Assembly: GCA_965204565.1 (NCBI GenBank)
Contig: CBDBEU010000003.1
Coordinates: 186,001-250,000 of the forward strand
Direction of reading: 5' to 3'
From: CBDBEU01 sp965204565
Lineage (GTDB): Bacteria; Pseudomonadota; Alphaproteobacteria; Rhizobiales; TMED25
Length of the DNA stretch: 64,000 nt
The position numbers were made by a program, and so were the translations under genes. Shown here one piece after another: positions 8,173-16,872 of this stretch. A model generated the notes under the pieces. That model was not told where the DNA came from. It did not search any database and saw only the letters and a program-made list of their open reading frames with translations. Every line of letters begins with the position of its first letter. Positions within the stretch are counted from its first letter, which is position 1.

Positions 8173-8885
8173 CTAGGCCTGTGCCGCGTATTTGCTGGCA
8201 TTGGCCTTGAGCAGTCCCATGCGTTGTGGTGCAGATCTTCTCGCGGTCAGCCTCGCTCAACCCTTCGATCTGATAAACGTGCTCGACCGGATCATATTCG
8301 CCCATGTCGAACGGGTAGTCGGTACCGAGCACCACATGGTCGGCCCAGAAGAACCTGATCAGATTGTCGAGTTGTTCGATCGAGAACACCAGCGTGTCGA
8401 CAAAGAATTTCTTCAGATAGACGGAAGGTTTCTGATGAATGTGCTGGCGGCAGTCGGGCCGGGCGCCATAGGCGTGGTCCATGCGCGCCCAATAATGCGT
8501 GGCAAAGGCGCCGCCATGGCTGAGCACGAATTTGAGATTTGGGAAGCACTCCATGACGCCGTCGAATATCAGGTAATGGACACCTGTCGTGGTATCGAGC
8601 GGATTGCCGATCAGATTCATGAAGTGGTTGCGCGCAAAACGCCCGCTGACGAATGACGAGGGATGGATCGGCATCGGCACATCGAGTTCCTGAACCACTT
8701 CCCAGAACGGATCGAGGCGTGGCGCCGAAAGCTCTTCGTCTTCCTTGATCCGGGCACCGATCTGCAGGCCGCCAAATCCGAGCTCGTTGATGCAGCGTTT
8801 GAGTTCGCGAATTGCCAGATCGGTATCCTGCAACGGCACCGTACCGAGGCCGATATGACGACCCGGAGCTTCCTTCATCTTGGCG
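8173..8885 (-). pseudogene. Amidohydrolase (ACMSD-like), 5'-truncated and frameshifted
   Basis: The remaining part encodes the middle and end of an amidohydrolase-2 protein related to aminocarboxymuconate-semialdehyde decarboxylases: HIGLGTVPLQDTDLAIREL, then PMPIHPSSF, FPNLKFVLSHGGAF and VLGTDYPFDMGE (the metal-site Asp). The N-terminal barrel strand with the HxH motif is missing; sequence similarity stops near 8880, where a Crp/Fnr regulator begins on the opposite strand. At about 8222 one base is missing: the expected tail (MGLLKANASKYAAQA, stop at 8173-8175) continues in another frame. Truncated at one end and shifted at the other, this gene is dead. Confidence 0.75.
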
Positions 8886-9220
8886 GCCTTGCCGCATTGG
8901 CCTCGGTCTCGGCGCAACCGCACGATTTGGTGCGCCAGATCGTGCAACTCAAGGCGCGCACCGGCGTTGAGCGGGTTGCCGAATTCCTAGTTTCCCTTTG
9001 CAGTGCCCGAAAAGGCGCCTGTCAGATTCAGCTGCCATATGACAAGGTGCCGATCGCGGCCAGACTGGGCATGAAGCCGGAAACTCTGCCCCGCGCCTTT
9101 GCCAAACTGCGTCACATCGGGTTGCATATGGAGGAAGGCACGGCGGAGATCATGGATATAAACCGCCTTCGCCAATATGTGCTGACCGGACGGGCAATGG
9201 GTGAAGGCCGCAGACCTTGA
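8870..9220 (+). pseudogene. Crp/Fnr-family regulator, C-terminal fragment
   Basis: Only the end of the dimerisation helix and the DNA-binding domain remain: LVRQIVQLKARTGVERVAEF, then LPYDKVPIAARLGMKPETLP (helix-turn-helix with the typical GMKPETLSR-like recognition helix) and a wing ending near MDINRLRQYV. The cyclic-nucleotide or ligand-binding half is gone; upstream sequence belongs to the amidohydrolase remnant on the other strand. The stop TGA at 9218-9220 overlaps the TTG start of the DUF4202 gene, so the two were once coupled. The regulator cannot be functional without its sensor half unless re-expressed as a small DNA-binding protein, for which no start is visible. Confidence 0.75.
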
Positions 9221-9817
9221 GCCCTGCCCGTCTTGCGGGCGTCATCGAAATGATCGATGACGCCAATGCGCGCGATCCGCACAAAGTCGATATCGGCGGT
9301 GCGCCCTACCCGGCCAGATTGGTCTATGGCCTGCGCATGAGCGAAGCGCTGGGCCGATGGCGCCGGAGGCATCCGAGCATCTGCAGATGGCCGCGCGCGG
9401 CCAGTATATCGAGCGCTGGATACTGTCCCGTTCCGATTTTGCCGAAGGGCGAACAGGTTATCTCAAATGGCGCAAGCAGCTACAGATATTCCATGCCGGG
9501 AGACTGGCAAAACTGATGCTCTCAGCCGGATATGAGACGGCCGATTGCCTCGTTTATCTGAACTGATGAGGAAAGTGGGGCTTAAATCCGGCCCCGAGGT
9601 TCAGACATTGGAAGATGTCGCCTGTCTGGTGTTTCTCGAGCACTATGCAGCGGATTTGTTTGACCGCCATGACAATGACAAGGTCGTGGATATCCTGAAA
9701 AAGACCGCGCGCAAGATGTTGTCGGCTGAAGGACTGGCCGCGGCTGCCGGGCTGGACCTTGGCGCACGCTTGGCAAAGCTCCTGGGTCGGGCGCTATCGG
9801 ATCAGAGCATTTGCTGA
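9217..9817 (+). pseudogene. DUF4202 protein, two frameshifts
   Basis: The three reading frames together spell one DUF4202 protein. Frame 1 gives RLAGVIEMIDDANARDPHK and VYGLRMSEALGR; after about 9357 it becomes APEASEHLQMAARGQYIERW and RTGYLKWRKQL; after about 9540 it becomes RLSELMRKVGLKSG and LEDVACLVFLEHYAADL, ending at 9817. Each step needs a single-base deletion. The full protein would be about 200 residues, which is the family length. The family role is unknown. It was coupled to the Crp/Fnr gene by a 4-base overlap, so both probably belonged to one small regulated unit that is now lost. Confidence 0.8.
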
Positions 9818-9914
9818 TCTGAACAGGCCGGTACCGGCCCAATTACCTGTTCGACTTGCCTTGGCTGCGGGTTGTCATGCCAGGAACGCGCCGGTGCCGT
9901 CAGCGCCGAATTGC

Positions 9915-10379
9915 CTAATAGTGCGACTTGAAGCTGATCGCCTCACGATAGGCCAGATCCTCAAGATCGATGTAGGAGCGCTTGGTCTGCTTATCGACCG
10001 TGTACTGGATCTTGCGGTCGGTTTCGTTGGTGGCGCGGATGTCGATCAGCTCAAGGTATTCCTTGACCTCCCACTCATGGGCGCCGGCAATGCCGGGTGG
10101 CGCATAAATGATCGAACCGGCCTCGACCTCGAATTCCTTACCTTCGAAATTGCGCACCATGGCATGGCCGGCGATGACATAATAACAGGCCTCGATCGGG
10201 TGCCAGTGGAGCTGCTCATAGGTGCCGGGCTTATAGGTCGCCCTGCCAATGCGCACGCGGTCGGTTTCCTGAACTTCCGGCCAGCCGACGAGACGCTGAT
10301 AGGTCTGCCCGTCGGTCACGCCGCGCCGTCCTGGATGATCGGCCTGGTTGAACACCTTGAGTGTTGATTTCACATCCAT
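9915..10379 (-). CDS. Single-domain cupin protein
   Basis: A 154-residue cupin with an intact barrel: YEQLHWHPIEACYYVIAGHA carries the first motif (HWH...E metal ligands), and AGSIIYAPPGIAGAHEWEV the second motif with its His. The C-terminus LAYREAISFKSHY is unlike generic cupins and I do not recognise it. Two starts are close together: ATG at 10394, which has the AGGAAG motif almost touching it, and ATG at 10379, which has GGGGA about 9 bases upstream and is preferred. The substrate is unknown; a dioxygenase or isomerase is possible from the fold. It stops at TAG and lies directly downstream of a tRNA gene on the same strand. Confidence 0.75.
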   Translation of the reverse strand: MDVKSTLKVFNQADHPGRRGVTDGQTYQRLVGWPEVQETDRVRIGRATYKPGTYEQLHWHPIEACYYVIAGHAMVRNFEGKEFEVEAGSIIYAPPGIAGAHEWEVKEYLELIDIRATNETDRKIQYTVDKQTKRSYIDLEDLAYREAISFKSHY

Positions 10380-10500
10380 GTTTTTGTTCCCCATCTTCCT
10401 GAAATGCCGGACGCGATTGTAGGCAGGCGGTGGCGCTATTGCGAGTGGGAGAGAAACAGGTGCTGGCGGCAGTGCTCATTTTGGACGGCATGGCAAAAAA

Positions 10501-10577
10501 TGGTGGGCCCGGCAGGACTCGAACCTGCAACCAGACCGTTATGAGCGGCCGGCTCTAACCAGTTGAGCTACGGGCCC
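10501..10577 (-). tRNA. tRNA with CAU anticodon (probably tRNA-Ile2)
   Basis: The complementary strand folds as a 77-nt tRNA: acceptor GGGCCCG pairs with CGGGCCC, the D arm is AGCTCAACTGGTTAGAGC, the anticodon loop is CTCATAA on a five-pair stem, the T arm contains GGTTCGAGTCC and CCA is encoded. The CTCATAA loop and the acceptor resemble the isoleucine tRNA whose C34 is changed to lysidine by TilS. Elongator methionine tRNA has the same anticodon, so the identity is probable, not certain. Confidence 0.9.
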
Positions 10578-10732
10578 GGAAGGCGTCATATGCACAGGTG
10601 CTATATGAACGCGCCGGCGCCATATGAACGTGCCGGGGGTGGGCGCGCAAGAGGTCTTGCGGTTGAAAACCGGCGCCGCGGCAATAACATGATCAGGCAC
10701 GACAATCGCGCCAACCACACCGAAGAGTTTTC

Positions 10733-11400
10733 AACCCACATTCCCCAATTAACGTGACGTTTTCGCGCATCCGACAGCCGGTAACATGTTATATTTCAAC
10801 ATGTTGTGTGGACTGTAGGGGGCGGATCACGGATCATCCGCAGGGTGCAGGCGAAACGGGTGATATCAGGCTCGGTTTCGAAAGTCGGGGGCGGCTGGCG
10901 GGTGCGGCTGGAATGCCATGGCTCGAAGATCGGTTCCGACGGTGGCCCGTTGCTGTTCCGGGAGTTGGACGAGACCCCGGGATTGCACGATATTGCCGGC
11001 GGTCCTCTCGGAGATACGCGAACCGTCCACAACCGTCTGCATTCCGTGGTCGGGCTTTTGCGGCAGCCGGTCTTCGGGCGATGGCCGGATATGATGATGT
11101 GAATGACGCGGACCGTCCGGCGCTCGATCCGGTGATGCGGCAGGCGATCAATCGGACGCGTCTTTCCTGCAAGGGCATGGCGCGGAACGAGGTGCGGCTT
11201 CAGCTTCATGCATCGGCCTGCAATCCCGGTATCTTCCTGCAGGGCGCCGATCTGCCGGAGGAGACGGCCGACCGGTCGCCGACCGGCCTGCGGACCCGCC
11301 TCATCAGGATCGGAGCGCGGGTCGTCCGCCACGCCCTAGCCGTCACGTTCAGCGGCCTAGGAGCCACGGCCGAAGGAAGGAAGAGATGGCAGGGCCTGAC
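10733..11400 (+). mobile_element. IS1380-family remnant B with internal deletion
   Basis: The left part (10735-10860) is nearly the same as 484-612. It continues into an IS1380 transposase N-terminus (VRLECHGSKIGSDGG, then TRTVHNRLHSVVGLLRQPVF). After AGYDDVNDADRPALDPVMRQ, in a shifted frame, the coding sequence jumps to the C-terminal end (ACNPGIFLQGADLPEETAD, then RLIRIGARVVRHALAVTF). The catalytic core is deleted. The right boundary is unclear; it lies before the hemA fragment at 11725. The remaining sequence at 11400-11724 shows no gene I recognise. Confidence 0.7.
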
Positions 11401-11724
11401 TACACCGCAGCTATCGACACAGCCTTGCGGCCATCCAACGGCTCCGTGCGCCACAGGTACCGGCATGACGGTGTCGGCCGATCAAACCCTGGCGAAAGCG
11501 GCTCGACGGGTGCCGGTCAGATCGAATTCCGGTTCAAGCCCGTTGCAGCAGCCATCGAAAACGGGCGCGCCCGCATCTTCCGCCACAATGATGTTGATGA
11601 TTTGCGCCGCCGGATCGATCTCACGAACCGGATGCCCGAACCACGACACGGTCCGCCCAAGAGGATTGATCCGTACGCAAAACAGCGGCAACATGATCGA
11701 AATGGCGTTCTAGTTGGGGAATGT

Positions 11725-12060
11725 CATCTGAAAGGCTCCGGCATTGAGCGCCAAACCCAGCAGGCAAGGGTGCGGCAACTCAAGGATCTGCTGCTTGAGT
11801 GCGGCCTACCGGTGATGCTGAGCGCCAGCCACATCGTGCCGGTGATGGTCGGCGATCCGGTGATCTGCAAGAAGATCACTGACACCCTGCTTGACGACTA
11901 TGCGATCTATGCCCAGCCGATCAACTATCCGACGGTTCCCAAGGGCACCGAGCGCATTCGCCTGACGCCGGGGCCGGTGCATTCCGACGATGCAATGCGT
12001 GCGCTTGTTGATGCGCTTGATGAAATCTGGCTTGGCATGAAACTGGCGCGCGCCGCCTGA
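11725..12060 (+). pseudogene. hemA: 5-aminolevulinate synthase, C-terminal fragment
   Basis: The last 111 codons of a HemA-type (C4 pathway) 5-aminolevulinate synthase remain: HLKGSGIERQTQQARV, GLPVMLSASHIVPVMVGDP, IYAQPINYPTVPKGTERIRL and a normal C-terminal end with TGA. The PLP lysine and the entire core are absent; sequence before 11725 is unrelated and lies next to an IS1380 remnant. The position just before the DUF6898 gene and glyA matches where hemA is found in relatives, so this is the native locus, cut by a deletion. Haem synthesis must depend on another hemA elsewhere or on an external supply. Confidence 0.85.
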
Positions 12061-12077
12061 GTGGCGGTTATGCGGAC

Positions 12078-12275
12078 ATGACCGGCGGGGTCATATTCGA
12101 GTTTCACTTTATGCCCCATGCCGTCAAGGTCAGTGCCATTGACACTGACAGCACCGAAGTGTCGATCATGGGGCCACGAAATGCCAGTCAGGCCGAACCT
12201 GAACGCACGGCCAAGTCCAAGCTTGCCTGGGTGATCTCGAAAGACCGCCGGTCAGGCGGCGGAACCACCGTCTAA
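12078..12275 (+). CDS. Small conserved alphaproteobacterial protein (DUF6898-like)
   Basis: A 65-residue protein with the conserved order IFEFHFMPHAVKVSAIDTDS, TEVSIMGP, then a Lys/Arg-rich helix. It matches the small protein usually encoded between hemA and glyA in this order, which supports it as real despite its size. The role is unknown. It follows the hemA remnant by 17 bases and lies 193 bases before the glyA TTG; the upstream transcription start may have been lost with hemA. The C-terminus (KDRRSGGGTTV) differs from the usual KKLQYVL-type ending and may have drifted. Confidence 0.65.
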   Translation: MTGGVIFEFHFMPHAVKVSAIDTDSTEVSIMGPRNASQAEPERTAKSKLAWVISKDRRSGGGTTV

Positions 12276-12468
12276 GGGCTGATTTTCCGTCCACCGCTGC
12301 CCTCTCCAGCTACCTTGGCGGGTTGGGTGGTTCGTGCTATTGAGCGCCGCGCAGCGCTGAATATGCAGCACTCGATTTACCGGCTCCGCCACAATGCCCA
12401 ATGAGAATAGGGAACGGTCATGACGCTGACGTCGCATCTTGCCGAGATGAACTCCATCTCGCGATTCT

Positions 12469-13752
12469 TTGTCGGACGATGTTGTCGATGCCGATCCGGA
12501 GATCGCGGCAGCGATAGATGCGGAAAAATCGCGCCAGCAATACGATATTGAGCTGATTGCATCGGAAAACATCGTCTCGCGCGCCGTACTTGCCGCCCAG
12601 GCCTCGGTTCTCACCAACAAATATGCCGAGGGCTATCCGGGCCGGCGCTATTATGGCGGCTGCCGCCATGTCGATGTCAGCGAGAATATCGCGATTGAGC
12701 GCGCCACCAAGCTGTTTGGCTGCGGTTTTGCCAACGTCCAGCCCCATTCCGGCTCCCAGGCCAATCAGGCGGTGATGCTGGCGCTCGCCAAGCCCGGCGA
12801 TGTGGTGTTCGGCATGAGCCTTGCCGCCGGCGGCCATCTGACCCACGGCGCCAAGCCCAATCTTTCCGGCAAATGGTTCCATGCGGTGCAATATGGCGTC
12901 AGGCGCGAGGATGCGCTGATCGATTTCGACGAGGTCGAACGCCTGGCCCGCGAGCACAAGCCCCACCTCATCATCGCCGGCGGTTCGGCCTATCCGCGGA
13001 TCATCGATTTTGCCCGTTTCCGCGCCATCGCTGACGAGGTGCATGCCATCTTGATGGTCGACATGGCCCATTTTGCCGGCCTTGTGGCCGGTGGCGCCCA
13101 TCCAAGCCCGTTTCCCCATGCCCATGTGGTGACCACCACCACCCACAAGACCTTGCGCGGTCCGCGTGGCGGCATGGTGCTGACCAATGACGAGGACATC
13201 GCCAAGAAGATCAACTCGGCGGTGTTTCCAGGCCTTCAGGGCGGCCCTCTGTGTCATGTCATCGCCGCCAAGGCGGTGGCCTTTGGCGAGGCTCTTCGGC
13301 CTGAATTTGCTGAATACGCCAAGGCGGTGGCCGACAATGCCCGGGTTCTGGCAAGCACCGTCGAGGCACGTGGTTTCGACATTGTTTCAGGCGGCACCGA
13401 CACCCATTTGCTGCTGGTCGATTTGCGGCCCAGGGGGCTCACCGGCAAGCTTGCCGAGGTGGCGCTTGAGCGCGCCCATATTACCTGCAACAAGAATGGC
13501 GTTCCCTTCGATCCGGAAAAACCGACCGAGACGTCGGGCGTGCGTCTTGGATCGCCGGCCTGCACTTCACGCGGTTTCGGGCAGGAGGAATTCCGCCGTG
13601 TCGGTATGCTGATCGGCGACGTACTCGACGGATTGGTGGAAAATGGCGAGGATGGCAATGATGCGATCGAGCATGAAGCGCGCGATGCCGCGATTGAGCT
13701 GTGCGAGAGATTTCCGATCTATCCCCCGCACGAGCCCGGTGCAGGCGAATAG
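12469..13752 (+). CDS. glyA: Serine hydroxymethyltransferase GlyA, 5' end uncertain
   Basis: A PLP enzyme that interconverts serine and glycine and supplies 5,10-methylene-tetrahydrofolate. Key blocks are intact: ELIASENIVSRAVLAAQ, TNKYAEGYPGRRYYGG, NVQPHSGSQANQAV, MVDMAHFAGLVAGG and the PLP-lysine region VVTTTTHKTLRGPRGG. The open frame begins at a TTG (12469) without a ribosome site. An ATG at 12420 opens a good-looking N-terminus (ending in SRFF) in another frame; joining the two needs a one-base shift near 12468 and would give the usual 430-plus length. Either glyA is translated from the TTG or the shift is a sequence error. It precedes nrdR as in relatives and stops with TAG. Confidence 0.88.
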   Translation: MSDDVVDADPEIAAAIDAEKSRQQYDIELIASENIVSRAVLAAQASVLTNKYAEGYPGRRYYGGCRHVDVSENIAIERATKLFGCGFANVQPHSGSQANQAVMLALAKPGDVVFGMSLAAGGHLTHGAKPNLSGKWFHAVQYGVRREDALIDFDEVERLAREHKPHLIIAGGSAYPRIIDFARFRAIADEVHAILMVDMAHFAGLVAGGAHPSPFPHAHVVTTTTHKTLRGPRGGMVLTNDEDIAKKINSAVFPGLQGGPLCHVIAAKAVAFGEALRPEFAEYAKAVADNARVLASTVEARGFDIVSGGTDTHLLLVDLRPRGLTGKLAEVALERAHITCNKNGVPFDPEKPTETSGVRLGSPACTSRGFGQEEFRRVGMLIGDVLDGLVENGEDGNDAIEHEARDAAIELCERFPIYPPHEPGAGE

Positions 13753-13761
13753 GCAAGGCTG

Positions 13762-14508
13762 ATGCGCTGTCCTTATTGCGGAAACAACGATACCCAGGTC
13801 AAGGATTCGCGCCCCAGCGAAGACAACACCACGATCAGACGCAGGCGCTCGTGTCCTGCCTGCGGTGGGCGTTTCACCACATTCGAGCGCATCCAGTTGC
13901 GTGAGCTGATGGTGCTCAAGCGTAGCGGCAGGCGCTTGCCGTTCGATCGCGACAAGCTGATGCGCTCGGTACAGGTGGCGCTGAGGAAGCGTCCGGTCGA
14001 GCCCGAACGGGTCGAGCGCATGGTCTCCGGCATTGTCCGCCAGCTTGAAAATATGGGCGAGAGCGACGTCAAGTCGGAGATCATCGGCAGGCTGGTGATG
14101 GAAGGTCTGCGCCAGCTCGACGATGTCGCCTATGTGCGCTTTGCCTCCGTCTATCGCAATTTCCGCGAGGCCAAGGATTTCGAGGACTTCCTCGGCGAAT
14201 TGACCGGCGAGTGTGCTGTTGGCGGGTGCACCTCCAGCGGGGGGCTTGAGCATGGCTGCCAAAGCCGCCGATCCGCCGGTGCTCACCTGCACTTTCGTTC
14301 ACGGGCAGTGCCTGACGGAATGCGGCAAGGAAGCCGGACCCTTGATCTGCCGCCAGTACTGTATGAGCAGAAAGAATTCCTGCATGTTCACCGGACGGTG
14401 GATTGGACGGCATGGCGACGTATTCTCAACCCTCGTCGGGGAATAGCCGTTTGGGGGCTCACCATATCGCGACCAGTTCGCTGGCAAGGGCCACTGTCGC
14501 TGTTGTGA
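13762..14508 (+). CDS. nrdR: Transcriptional repressor NrdR with aberrant C-terminal extension
   Basis: NrdR represses ribonucleotide reductase genes in response to (d)ATP. The N-terminal zinc ribbon (MRCPYCGNNDTQVKDSR with CPYC, and RSCPACGGRFTTFER with CPAC) and the ATP-cone (VLKRSGRRLPFDRDKLMRSV) are complete to about residue 150 (REAKDFEDFLGEL). Family members end near there. Here the frame reads on for about 95 residues of low-quality sequence to 14508, in part overlapping a Cys-rich gene in another frame. The natural stop appears lost at a junction near 14200, which also removed the expected ribD neighbour. The core should still fold; the tail may harm stability. Confidence 0.85.
   Translation: MRCPYCGNNDTQVKDSRPSEDNTTIRRRRSCPACGGRFTTFERIQLRELMVLKRSGRRLPFDRDKLMRSVQVALRKRPVEPERVERMVSGIVRQLENMGESDVKSEIIGRLVMEGLRQLDDVAYVRFASVYRNFREAKDFEDFLGELTGECAVGGCTSSGGLEHGCQSRRSAGAHLHFRSRAVPDGMRQGSRTLDLPPVLYEQKEFLHVHRTVDWTAWRRILNPRRGIAVWGLTISRPVRWQGPLSLL
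14252..14446 (+). CDS. Small six-cysteine peptide with symmetric spacing
   Basis: In a frame different from the nrdR tail lies a 64-residue sequence whose cysteines follow C-x6-C-x3-C-x8-C-x3-C-x6-C, a mirror-symmetric twin CX3C arrangement (LTCTFVHGQCLTEC, then LICRQYCMSRKNSCMFTGRW). Small secreted Cys-rich proteins of this kind occur in rhizobia, but I cannot name a family. The frame is open upstream to GTG 14213, giving VLLAGAPPAGG, which looks like the end of a signal peptide. The gene may therefore have lost its 5' end when it was joined to nrdR. Whether it is expressed is uncertain. Confidence 0.5.
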   Translation: MAAKAADPPVLTCTFVHGQCLTECGKEAGPLICRQYCMSRKNSCMFTGRWIGRHGDVFSTLVGE

Positions 14509-15778
14509 CAAGAACGGCTGGAATGCTCCAGCGCCGCCACAACAGCAAAACCGCGCTAGCGGCGGCAAGCACCACGACCTTCCAATCAATGCTGCCGAGA
14601 TCGGGGGTCCAGAGATGGAAAATGCCGATCTGCACCATTTCAACGTGGTTGAAAAACACATGCAGCGCGAACCAGAGCGCCAGATGGGCGACAAAGCCCA
14701 CCACTGCAGCGGTGATGCCGGTCAGTGCGCCATTCAGGCGCGGCTGGTTGGTGATCCACTCAAGATAGGGCGCGCCGACAAAGATCCACAGGAAGCAGGG
14801 CGCAAAGGTCGCCCAAAGTGCGATACCCGCGCCGGCCACACCCATCGCCCAGGCAGGCTCGCCGCCATGGTGGAATGCTGCCAGAAAGCCGACAAATTCG
14901 GTGACCAAAATCAACGGTCCGGGCGTGGTTTCGGCCAAGCCCAGACCATCCATCATCTCGCGCGCATCTAGCCAGCCATAATTGGCCACCACGTCCTGCG
15001 CCATATAGGCGAGGACCGCATAGGCGCCGCCAAAGGTCACCACGGCGAGCTTTGAGAAGAACCAGCCAATGCTGCCCAGAACACCGTCGCGGTCCGAGGC
15101 CACTGTCAGCGCAAGGAGCGGCATCAACCAGATCGAGAGCCAGGTAATGGCTGTGCGGATGGTCCCCGCAGTCGTGACAGCGATGATCTGGCTTTCAGCG
15201 TGCGGGGCCGGTGCACGGAGCGAGCCATAGACGGCTGCCAGCGCCACGATCAGCGGATAGGGCAGGGCGAGGAAGAATATCGCCACAAATGACATGGCCG
15301 CGACAACCCAGTGTTCAGGCCGGGTAAGCGCGCGCCGGGCAATGCGCAACAGCGCATCGATAACAATCACCAAAACTGTTGCCTTGATGCCCAGGAACAC
15401 AGCCTCAACGATGGGAACATGGCCGAGCAGGGCATAGACCATCGCCAGCGACAGGACGACGGCAGCGCCCGGCAGCACAAACAGCAGGCCCGCTGCGAGA
15501 CCTCCCAAGGTGCGGTGAAGTTTCCACCCAACATAGGTCGCAAGCTGCATTGCCTCCGGGCCCGGCAGCAGCATGCAAAAACTGAGTGCATCGAGAAATT
15601 GCCGCTCGCTGAGCCAGTTTTTCTCATCGACGACCACGCGGTGCATCAGTGCAATCTGGGCGGCAGGACCGCCAAAGGACAGAACGCCGATGCTGGCCCA
15701 GGTCTTGAGCGCCTGATTGAAGGTCGGTTTTGCACCGCCTTCCTCGGCCTGGTCACCGGCAAGGTCTTTGCCGCTCAT
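14459..15778 (-). CDS. chrA: Chromate transporter ChrA (long, two-domain)
   Basis: A 439-residue membrane protein with two homologous CHR domains. Domain 1 has SIGVLSFGGPAAQIALMHR and FCMLLPGPEAMQLATYVGW; domain 2 repeats the pattern with LAVVTFGGAYAVLAYMAQ and GLAETTPGPLILVTEFVGF. These FGG and PGP motifs define the CHR superfamily of chromate/sulfate exporters in the inner membrane. The start at MSGKDLAGDQ is chosen because upstream codons (to 15814) lack a ribosome site. The gene is intact, ends just beyond the Cys-rich peptide on the other strand (convergent) and has no chrB regulator beside it. Confidence 0.92.
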   Translation of the reverse strand: MSGKDLAGDQAEEGGAKPTFNQALKTWASIGVLSFGGPAAQIALMHRVVVDEKNWLSERQFLDALSFCMLLPGPEAMQLATYVGWKLHRTLGGLAAGLLFVLPGAAVVLSLAMVYALLGHVPIVEAVFLGIKATVLVIVIDALLRIARRALTRPEHWVVAAMSFVAIFFLALPYPLIVALAAVYGSLRAPAPHAESQIIAVTTAGTIRTAITWLSIWLMPLLALTVASDRDGVLGSIGWFFSKLAVVTFGGAYAVLAYMAQDVVANYGWLDAREMMDGLGLAETTPGPLILVTEFVGFLAAFHHGGEPAWAMGVAGAGIALWATFAPCFLWIFVGAPYLEWITNQPRLNGALTGITAAVVGFVAHLALWFALHVFFNHVEMVQIGIFHLWTPDLGSIDWKVVVLAAASAVLLLWRRWSIPAVLVTTATVALASELVAIW

Positions 15779-15970
15779 GGTCCACTCGCCAAGACAGCTG
15801 CAACAATGCGGCACGTTTGCCGGAATATTTGTCTGTCAGTCATCGGTGTTGGAGAGCTGAATGGGCGGGCACTGCCATGATCCGACAAGGTGTGGCACGC
15901 TATGAGCGCGTTGGCCACACTATCGGTGTGGGCGGCCAGAATTGATCGATTGCAATGAAAGGCCTTAGCA

Positions 15971-16796
15971 ATGAGCCCAGAAGGCTCTGACGAGCGATTT
16001 GGCATAGGCGGCCGTGTGGCGCCGGTCACCGGCGCAAGCCGTAATATTGGCCGTGCCATTGCACTCACCCTGGCTGAAGCCGGCGCGAGGGTGATGGTGC
16101 TTTATCATCAGGACGAGGCGGCAGCGGATGGGGTGTGCGAAGAAATCAGACGGCAGGGTGGCAAATCCGCGAAATTTCAGGCTGATCTGTGCGACATTGC
16201 CCGACTGCGCGAGATTGCGCGCGCGGTCGAGGCCGATATCGGCGGGGTCGACATTCTGGTCAACAATGCGGCGCTTCGCCCCAATACCAAGATTTCCGAT
16301 ATCACCATCGGTGAATGGGATGGCGTGTTTGCCATCAATCTGAGGGCACCATTCTTTCTTGCCCAGGCGGTGCTGCCGCATATGGTCAAAAGCGGATGGG
16401 GACAGATCGTCAATATCGGCGGCAGCGACGCCTATCAGGGCAAGGCCCGGTGCGCCCATAGTGTCTCAGCACCAAATCGGGGATTGCAGGGTTGACGCGC
16501 GCCCTGGCGCTGGAGACGGCGCGTTTTGGCGTCACCGTCAACACGCTGGTTCCGGGCGTTACGACACCCAGCGCCCGCGCCCGGACTGGTATCCCGGCAT
16601 CGACACGGGCTTTACCGAGCGCAAGCAAAGGCTGCCGATGGCAAGGCTTGGCAGACCTCAGGAAGTGGCTAATGCCTGCCTGTTTCTGGCAAGCGAGATG
16701 GCGACTTTCACTACCGGCCAGGAGCTGTTCGTCAGTGGCGGTACATGTCTGCTGGTGCGCCCGCCGCTGGAGAAATACGAGGCCGATGAATTCTGA
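15971..16796 (+). pseudogene. Short-chain dehydrogenase/reductase, frameshifted
   Basis: The N-terminal Rossmann segment is clear: PVTGASRNIGRAIALTLAEA, VDILVNNAALRPN and a NIGGSDAYQG strand. After about 16470 the frame moves (KSGIAGLTRALALETARFGV, VNTLVPGV) and after about 16560 it moves again (DTQRPRPDWYPG, RLGRPQEVANACLFLASEMA, FTTGQELFVSGG), ending at 16796. The expected catalytic Tyr-x3-Lys falls at the first shift and reads His plus a disturbed spacing. Two shifts plus the damaged catalytic motif make this a pseudogene. The full protein would have been about 275 residues. It is divergent from chrA. Confidence 0.8.
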
Positions 16797-16872
16797 ACGG
16801 ATGTTTCAAATGGGCTGCAATGTTCAGAAATTCTCCGCACGGCAGTCAGCTTGTCGTGATGCCGGGTACAGC

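Noticed and set aside
11482..11694. 70-codon minus-strand frame between the IS1380 and hemA remnants (RINPLGRTVSWFGHPVREID)
   Set aside because: It reads like a protein but I cannot match it to a family, it has no ribosome site and its edges touch two broken genes, so it is left uncalled.
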